Shown here in pieces: positions 7,121-10,594 of a DNA stretch of 10,594 nucleotides. The notes below the pieces were generated by a model that made no database searches, had not been told where the DNA came from, and saw only the letters and a program-made list of their open reading frames with translations. The number at the start of each line of letters is the position of its first letter. Within the stretch, counting starts at the first letter, position 1. Source of the stretch: Bacteroidota bacterium (GTDB taxonomy: Bacteria; Bacteroidota; Bacteroidia; Bacteroidales; CAJPTX01); NCBI GenBank assembly GCA_002748015.1, contig PDRH01000108.1, positions 1 to 10,594 on the forward strand, given 5' to 3'. Both the position numbers and the translations under genes were made by a program.

Positions 7121-7160
7121 TAGCTGGGGCATAACCAGCTATAACCACATAAACCAGTGA
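7121..7160 (+). promoter_or_regulatory. Inverted repeat and 10-bp phased repeats upstream of slyD
   Basis: The 139-base gap between 7066 and 7206 contains a perfect 7-base inverted repeat, TAGCTGG (7121-7127) and CCAGCTA (7135-7141), around a seven-base loop. Overlapping its right arm are three direct repeats one helical turn apart: ATAACCA at 7131, ATAACCA at 7141 and AAACCA at 7151. The inverted repeat has no T-run after it, so it is a poor intrinsic terminator for the upstream gene. Either element could be an operator for slyD. I found no good TAnnTTTG element in the gap, so the slyD promoter is unassigned. Confidence 0.35.
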
Positions 7161-7205
7161 GAGTTAACCCAGAGTATCAGTTCGTAACAGAAAGAACATA
7201 CCACG

Positions 7206-8120
7206 ATGAAAGTAGAAAGCGGAAAGAAAGTTTCAGTTAGCTACGTGCTAACAGTAGACGGTGAGGTGCGCGACCAGGCCACCAGCGAGCAGCCCCTGGA
7301 GTTTATCTTCGGCGTTGGCCAGCTTATTCCCGGCTTTGAGCAGGGCATAGAGGGCAAGCAGGTGGGCGAGGAGTTCAGCATTGACATTGACCCAGAGAAC
7401 GCCTATGGCGAGTACGACGAGCAGAAGCGCCTGACCCTCTCCATCGACATCTTCAAGCAGGATGGCGAGGTGGACAAGGAGGTGGTCAAGGTTGGCAACC
7501 ATCTCCCCATGCTTACCCAGGATGGTCAGCAGGTTATCGGCCGCATCCTCGACATGAACGACGAGCACGTGGTCATGGATTTTAACCACGACCTGGCTGG
7601 CTTCAAGCTCCACTTCGAGGGGAAGGTGGAGAACCTCGTTGAGCCCACCGAGGAGGAGCTGGCGGCTCTTCTAAACCCCGGTGGTTGCGGTGGCTGTGGC
7701 GGTGGCTGTGGCGACCACGGATGCGGCGACCACGACCATGGCCACGGCCATGAGCATGGCGGTTGCTGTGGTGGCGGCGATCACCATCACCACAATGGCG
7801 ATGCCTGCTGCGGCGGGAGTGACCACCACCACCACGCAGGGGAGGAGCATGCCTGCTGCGGCGGTACGCATCATCACCACGAGGACGGCGAGAGCCACTG
7901 CGAGGGCAAGGGCCACGGCCACCATCATCACGGCGACAGCGATTGCCATGGTGGCCACGGCAAGGGAGACTGCCATGGCGGGGGTAAAGGTAAAGGTGAA
8001 TGCGACGGTAAGGGTAAGGAGCATGGTGGCAAGGGCAACTGCCACGGTGAGGGCAAAGGTAAAGGTGAATGCGACGGCAAAGGCAAGGAGCATGGCGGAA
8101 AGGGTAAGTGCTGCTCCTAG
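7206..8120 (+). CDS. slyD: SlyD-type FKBP peptidyl-prolyl isomerase with very long His/Cys-rich metal-binding tail
   Basis: Cytoplasmic prolyl cis-trans isomerase and chaperone; family members bind Ni(II), Zn(II) and other metals and help deliver nickel to enzymes. Residues 1-69 carry the first FKBP part, with VSYVLTVDGEV, PLEFIFGVGQLIPGFEQGIEG and DPENAYGEYD (62-71). About 72-120 is the insert-in-flap chaperone domain, and 121-145 returns to FKBP with the family motif FNHDLAGFKLHFEGKV. From about 159 to 304 comes a tail of Gly with 31 His and 18 Cys by my count, far longer than the roughly 50-residue E. coli tail. It has a Cys-Gly segment (161-173), CCGG...HHHH modules (187-225), mixed His clusters (231-257) and Lys-Gly-rich 23-residue repeats (260-304). 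It is monocistronic, with its own terminator downstream. The nickel role is inferred from the family; Zn or Cu storage is also possible. Confidence 0.93.
   Translation: MKVESGKKVSVSYVLTVDGEVRDQATSEQPLEFIFGVGQLIPGFEQGIEGKQVGEEFSIDIDPENAYGEYDEQKRLTLSIDIFKQDGEVDKEVVKVGNHLPMLTQDGQQVIGRILDMNDEHVVMDFNHDLAGFKLHFEGKVENLVEPTEEELAALLNPGGCGGCGGGCGDHGCGDHDHGHGHEHGGCCGGGDHHHHNGDACCGGSDHHHHAGEEHACCGGTHHHHEDGESHCEGKGHGHHHHGDSDCHGGHGKGDCHGGGKGKGECDGKGKEHGGKGNCHGEGKGKGECDGKGKEHGGKGKCCS
7764..7880 (+). repeat. CCGG-HHHH modules in the SlyD tail
   Basis: Three imperfect modules of about 13-16 residues each contain a Cys-Cys-Gly-Gly followed within one or two residues by four consecutive histidines (Cys pairs at residues 187, 201 and 217). 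The modules alternate a dithiol and an imidazole cluster, which suggests regularly spaced metal sites. Spacing varies, so this is a degenerate protein-level repeat rather than an exact DNA repeat. Confidence 0.7.
7983..8117 (+). repeat. 69-bp in-frame tandem duplication at the 3' end of slyD
   Basis: Copy 1 (7983-8051) encodes 23 residues beginning GKGKGECDGKGKEHGGKG; copy 2 (8052-8117) repeats this and ends at the stop. The first 18 residues are identical in both copies. Over those 54 bases I count seven differences, all synonymous third-position changes. The copies are therefore not freshly made, and the protein sequence has been kept. Confidence 0.85.
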
Positions 8121-8173
8121 AGCCGGCCACCTATGGGGAGCTTAGCCTATAATGCCCCCACTGATTAAAGCGT

Positions 8174-8207
8174 AGAAGGGCCGTGCTTCCGCACGGCCCT
8201 TCTTTTA
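8174..8207 (+). terminator. Strong intrinsic terminator of slyD
   Basis: A perfect 13-base inverted repeat, AGAAGGGCCGTGC (8174-8186) and GCACGGCCCTTCT (8191-8203), encloses a TTCC tetraloop and runs directly into TTTTA. It lies 54 bases after the slyD stop. The reverse orientation lacks a T-run, so it acts mainly rightward. Confidence 0.93.
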
Positions 8208-8273
8208 TAGCCCAATTCGATTTATTGCGGCGCCGCGCTGGCAGGGGGAGGGTTAGCGCTATTGAATGAGGTG

Positions 8274-8300
8274 AAAAAAAACGACCAACGCACTGGCTCG
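8274..8300 (-). terminator. Weak candidate terminator of the porin-transglycosylase operon
   Basis: Read on the minus strand, a small stem (CGA plus CCA pairing with TGG plus TCG, one bulged G, six-base loop) is followed at once by eight Ts. The stem is short, and the site is about 165 bases beyond the transglycosylase stop. It is nevertheless the only stem-plus-T-run seen on that strand in the spacer. Confidence 0.4.
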
Positions 8301-8463
8301 AGGTAAATGCCCTCTCCATTCGGCGCATTTGGCCTCAAGCAGCCCGTAGGCATAGCGGCTTCTTCGCTACGCTCAACAGCACCGGGGCTCCTAGCTCTCC
8401 TGCCAGTGCCGCATGCCTAGAATAGCGAATTGCGGTAGACCGGATGGGGGGAGCCCCCAAAGC

Positions 8464-9525
8464 CTATTCCTCCGTTAGCAAGCAGTAGTCCCGGTAGCGT
8501 TCGCAAACCTCCCGTACGTAGGCAACGGTCTGCCCCTCGCCGAAGCGTGCCTTCTTCGAGATGTATAGCTCCACATTGCCCCACCACAGGTCGGGCGACT
8601 TCCCCTCGGCAGCGGCCTTCTTGCGGGCTCTTCTCGTATTCCCCAGTCCAGAGTTATACGCCGCCAGCATGAGCGCTCGCCGGCTCTTGGGCGATAGCTC
8701 CTCCCCCTCGATGTGCTGCTCCAGCCAGCACAGGTATTTTACCCCCGCTTTTATCTGCGCCTTTACGGGGGATGTTCGCGATATCCCAAAGGTTCGTGCA
8801 GTCGTCGGTTCAAACTGCATTATCCCGAAGGCTCCGGCATAGGATACAAGGCTCGCCTTGAAGCGCGATTCCTGGTACATTACCGATGCGAGTAGTCGCC
8901 AGTCTATGGAGGTCCCCCTGCATGCGGCCTTTATGTCCGCATCGTAGGGGCTGATCTTCCCCTGGCAGTTGTATCCACCCTGGGGGGGCTTTGTCCGCGC
9001 TGAGCGGTAGAGCCACCGTAGCTCCTTGCGCAGCTTGGACTGGCGGTAGCTTGCAACGTAGCCGTTTAGCGTGTCGACCATCTTCGGGTATCCACCCAGC
9101 ATGTACAGGCAGAGGCTGTCCTGCGTGTCCTTGCCTCTGCCCCTGTCGTAGGGCCTAGTCCACCCTAGCCCCGCCGTATCCCGCACGGGTTGCGACGGCA
9201 GGAGAAGGTCGGCGCGTCGCGCCTGAAGGTGCGCTATCCCCTCCGCTGCTGAGTCTATCGGTACGATTTCCAGTTCAAGACCTAGGTAGTCAGCGACATC
9301 ATGCGCCACTGCGTATTGATACCCCGTGGGGCGGCCCCCATCGAGGTGGTAGCTTACGGTGTTGGCCTCCAGCGCCACCCGTAGCGTGTCGCGTTCCATG
9401 GCCTGTAGTAGCGCTGAGGGGGCCTTGGGCGGCTCCTCCTGCCCGTAGAACGAGCTGGTCAGCACGAGTAGGCCGAGCCCTAGCGCTATGATAGCACCCC
9501 GGGTCGTCGTTTCTCTTGGGAGCAT
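8464..9525 (-). CDS. MltF-like membrane-bound lytic transglycosylase with reduced substrate-binding domain
   Basis: Cleaves the glycan strand of peptidoglycan between MurNAc and GlcNAc, forming a 1,6-anhydro end, in the periplasm. Residues 10-27 form a hydrophobic signal or anchor without a lipobox. Residues 45-128 resemble the first lobe of a family 3 solute-binding domain (TLRVALEANTVSYH, GYQYAVAHDVADYLGLELEIVP, ADLLLPSQPVRD, WTRPY). Only about 40 residues follow before the C-terminal SLT domain, which begins near 195 and has catalytic E219 in YQESRF, GAFGIMQFEPTTARTFGI (231-248) and AAYNSGLGN (288-296). MltF proteins are usually over 450 residues; at 353, the second binding lobe seems to be missing. 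Six cysteines lie after the signal sequence. The ATG at 9525 is 7 bases after the porin stop, so the genes are cotranscribed. Confidence 0.85.
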   Translation of the reverse strand: MLPRETTTRGAIIALGLGLLVLTSSFYGQEEPPKAPSALLQAMERDTLRVALEANTVSYHLDGGRPTGYQYAVAHDVADYLGLELEIVPIDSAAEGIAHLQARRADLLLPSQPVRDTAGLGWTRPYDRGRGKDTQDSLCLYMLGGYPKMVDTLNGYVASYRQSKLRKELRWLYRSARTKPPQGGYNCQGKISPYDADIKAACRGTSIDWRLLASVMYQESRFKASLVSYAGAFGIMQFEPTTARTFGISRTSPVKAQIKAGVKYLCWLEQHIEGEELSPKSRRALMLAAYNSGLGNTRRARKKAAAEGKSPDLWWGNVELYISKKARFGEGQTVAYVREVCERYRDYCLLTEE

Positions 9526-9532
9526 TGTAAGT

Positions 9533-10594
9533 TTAGCTATAGAAATTCCATTTTAGCCCGAAGCGGAAGTCCCGCTCCAGCGCTGGGTAGAGCACCCCAT
9601 CAAAAAAGTTACGCCCGAACAGGTCCTCGTCCACGTGCGTAACCATCACGTAGAGGGCCACTGTCTTCCACTTTCCGCTCAGCATCAGGTTGGCCATCGG
9701 GTATCCCCCGAGCTCTGTCCCCTGCTGCCGGTGGAATATCCCCAGCGGGCTGTTGTATTGGTCGGCATGGTATTTCGTGCGGTAGTACATTTCTACGCTG
9801 AGCTTTAGCGTCAGCGCATTGCGCACAACCTCGTACTGGTAGCCCAGCTCGCCGTAGAGGTTTAGTAGCGGTAGTCCTAGAGCCTGATCGTTGCTCGTGT
9901 GCTGTACCTGCGCGCGGGCCCTTAGGCATACTCCGTAGAATACGATGTCCTCTTCCGCCCAGGCCGATAGTACAGTCAGCCCCTCGCATTGCTGCGGGTA
10001 GCCCCTGTCGTCGAAGTAGAAGTAGTGCTTATAGATACGTCCTTTGGCCCCGTAGCGCCCGCCCCACCAGGGAGCTTTTAGCTCAGCACCCAGGCCAGTG
10101 TAGAGCTCCCGGCGAACCTGGTCCCGCACATCCCAAATCCTATCGTTGGAGTAGTAGCGTTGCTCAAAATGCCCCGGTTTCTCGGCCGCCATCTCGAAGT
10201 CAACCCGTAGTCCGAACCTCTCCTTCCACTTCGGGATGTAGAGCTCAAGGGCCGCATTCAGCCGGGTGTCCAGCCGATGTGCCCCCCAGAAGTAGAAGCG
10301 TCCATCGGCCTCTAGCCTGCCGAAGGGGAGGTCGTAGTCCAGCGCCCCGCCTGCGTAGAGCGAGTGGTCCATCTGGCTCATCCGCGGGTTGGTGTACATG
10401 TAGCGCTTGCCCATCGTGTAGCGGGACATACGGTAGCCAGCCCAAACCCGTAGCGAGGGGAAACGTAGCGAAGCATGCGAGGAGTGGTGATAGGCCACGC
10501 CTAGCCGCCCATCGTAGGCTTGACGGGAAATGCTGTCGTTGGTGTACTCGTTGGATATATGGTGCGGGCCTGAGCCTTCCCGAAGCTTGTAGTC
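9533..10594 (-). CDS. Putative outer-membrane porin (C-terminal part; start outside window)
   Basis: The frame is open from the right edge to the stop at 9533, giving the last 353 residues. An internal GTG at 10498 is not the real start, because coding sequence continues unbroken upstream to the edge. The sequence consists of alternating amphipathic, aromatic-rich strands typical of an outer-membrane beta-barrel. The C-terminal block ELGGYPMANLML...YVMVTHVDEDLF...VLYPALERDFRFGLKWNFYS matches my recollection of the Bacteroidetes putative porin family (Pfam Porin_10), in which a GGYP motif and a final strand ending in W-x-F-Y/F are usual. Transport substrate is unknown. The gene is followed 7 bases later by a lytic transglycosylase, so barrel insertion and wall remodelling may be coordinated. 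Family assignment is from motif memory, not a search. Confidence 0.8.
   Translation of the reverse strand, partial: DYKLREGSGPHHISNEYTNDSISRQAYDGRLGVAYHHSSHASLRFPSLRVWAGYRMSRYTMGKRYMYTNPRMSQMDHSLYAGGALDYDLPFGRLEADGRFYFWGAHRLDTRLNAALELYIPKWKERFGLRVDFEMAAEKPGHFEQRYYSNDRIWDVRDQVRRELYTGLGAELKAPWWGGRYGAKGRIYKHYFYFDDRGYPQQCEGLTVLSAWAEEDIVFYGVCLRARAQVQHTSNDQALGLPLLNLYGELGYQYEVVRNALTLKLSVEMYYRTKYHADQYNSPLGIFHRQQGTELGGYPMANLMLSGKWKTVALYVMVTHVDEDLFGRNFFDGVLYPALERDFRFGLKWNFYS

Larger units (their letters stand above)
8121..8463. other. Convergent intergenic spacer
   Basis: Slightly over 340 bases between the slyD stop and the stop of the opposing transglycosylase gene. Apart from the two terminators listed separately, it holds a 10-base GC palindrome GCGGCGCCGC (8227-8236), a small hairpin TAGCG/CGCTA (8353-8369) and a G/C run near 8445-8459 that folds on itself. 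I see no credible open reading frame, tRNA or mobile-element end. The short frames that cross it lack start context and homology. Confidence 0.6.

Noticed and set aside
7681..8117. Repeats that might be read as a CRISPR-like array or VNTR locus
   Set aside because: Repeats are in frame inside a coding region, imperfect, and without unique spacers of constant length.
7603..8145. Long open frames on the other frames and strand over the SlyD tail (about 140-175 codons)
   Set aside because: The GC-rich Gly/His/Cys codons suppress stops in the other frames. Their translations are Ala/Val/Thr- or Arg/His-rich low-complexity sequence with no motif, while the SlyD frame is continuous with a clear FKBP domain.
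8440..8462. G/C run that folds on itself after the transglycosylase stop, as a terminator
   Set aside because: The loop would be only two to four bases and no T-run follows on the minus strand.

Overview
The window looks like chromosomal DNA from a member of the Bacteroidota, probably Bacteroidales; I cannot place it more precisely from sequence alone. Four things point there: exact matches to the Bacteroidetes -7 promoter element TAnnTTTG in the gaps between divergent genes; the short Bacteroidetes-style PabB and class IV aminotransferase pair; a Bacteroidetes-type putative porin; and a TPR membrane protein directly upstream of ribH. Base composition is moderately GC-rich throughout. I see no insertion sequence, phage gene, integrase, tRNA, rRNA or CRISPR array.

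Region 1 (1-1764) is a p-aminobenzoate (folate) locus. The first 37 codons of a PabA/TrpG glutamine amidotransferase run leftward off the edge. Diverging from it are pabB and a PabC-like aminotransferase, separated by 4 bases. Together the three would convert chorismate to p-aminobenzoate.

Region 2 (1778-5588) is a leftward four-gene operon in the order TPR membrane protein, ribH, tRNA nucleotidyltransferase/poly(A) polymerase family protein, tsaD. Gaps are 18, 26 and 41 bases, with a good Bacteroidetes promoter in front. It combines riboflavin synthesis with two tRNA functions (3' CCA end and t6A37). It ends 13 bases from the stop of the pab operon, tail to tail, with no visible terminator between them.

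Region 3 (5654-7066) is a rightward pair of overlapping genes for two exported proteins that I do not recognise, behind a TACATTTG promoter element and a leader hairpin.

Region 4 (7067-8207) is a SlyD-type FKBP prolyl isomerase. Its 146-residue C-terminal tail carries 31 His and 18 Cys, partly built from repeats. A hairpin and helically phased repeats lie upstream, and a very strong intrinsic terminator lies downstream.

Region 5 (8208-10594) is a convergent spacer followed by a leftward pair: a putative outer-membrane porin, whose start lies beyond the right edge, and 7 bases downstream an MltF-like lytic transglycosylase whose substrate-binding domain appears to lack its second lobe.

Most of the window is ordinary housekeeping. 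The parts most worth a second look are the SlyD metal-binding tail, the unknown exported pair, the truncated binding domain of the transglycosylase, and the nearly leaderless arrangement of the pabA promoter.
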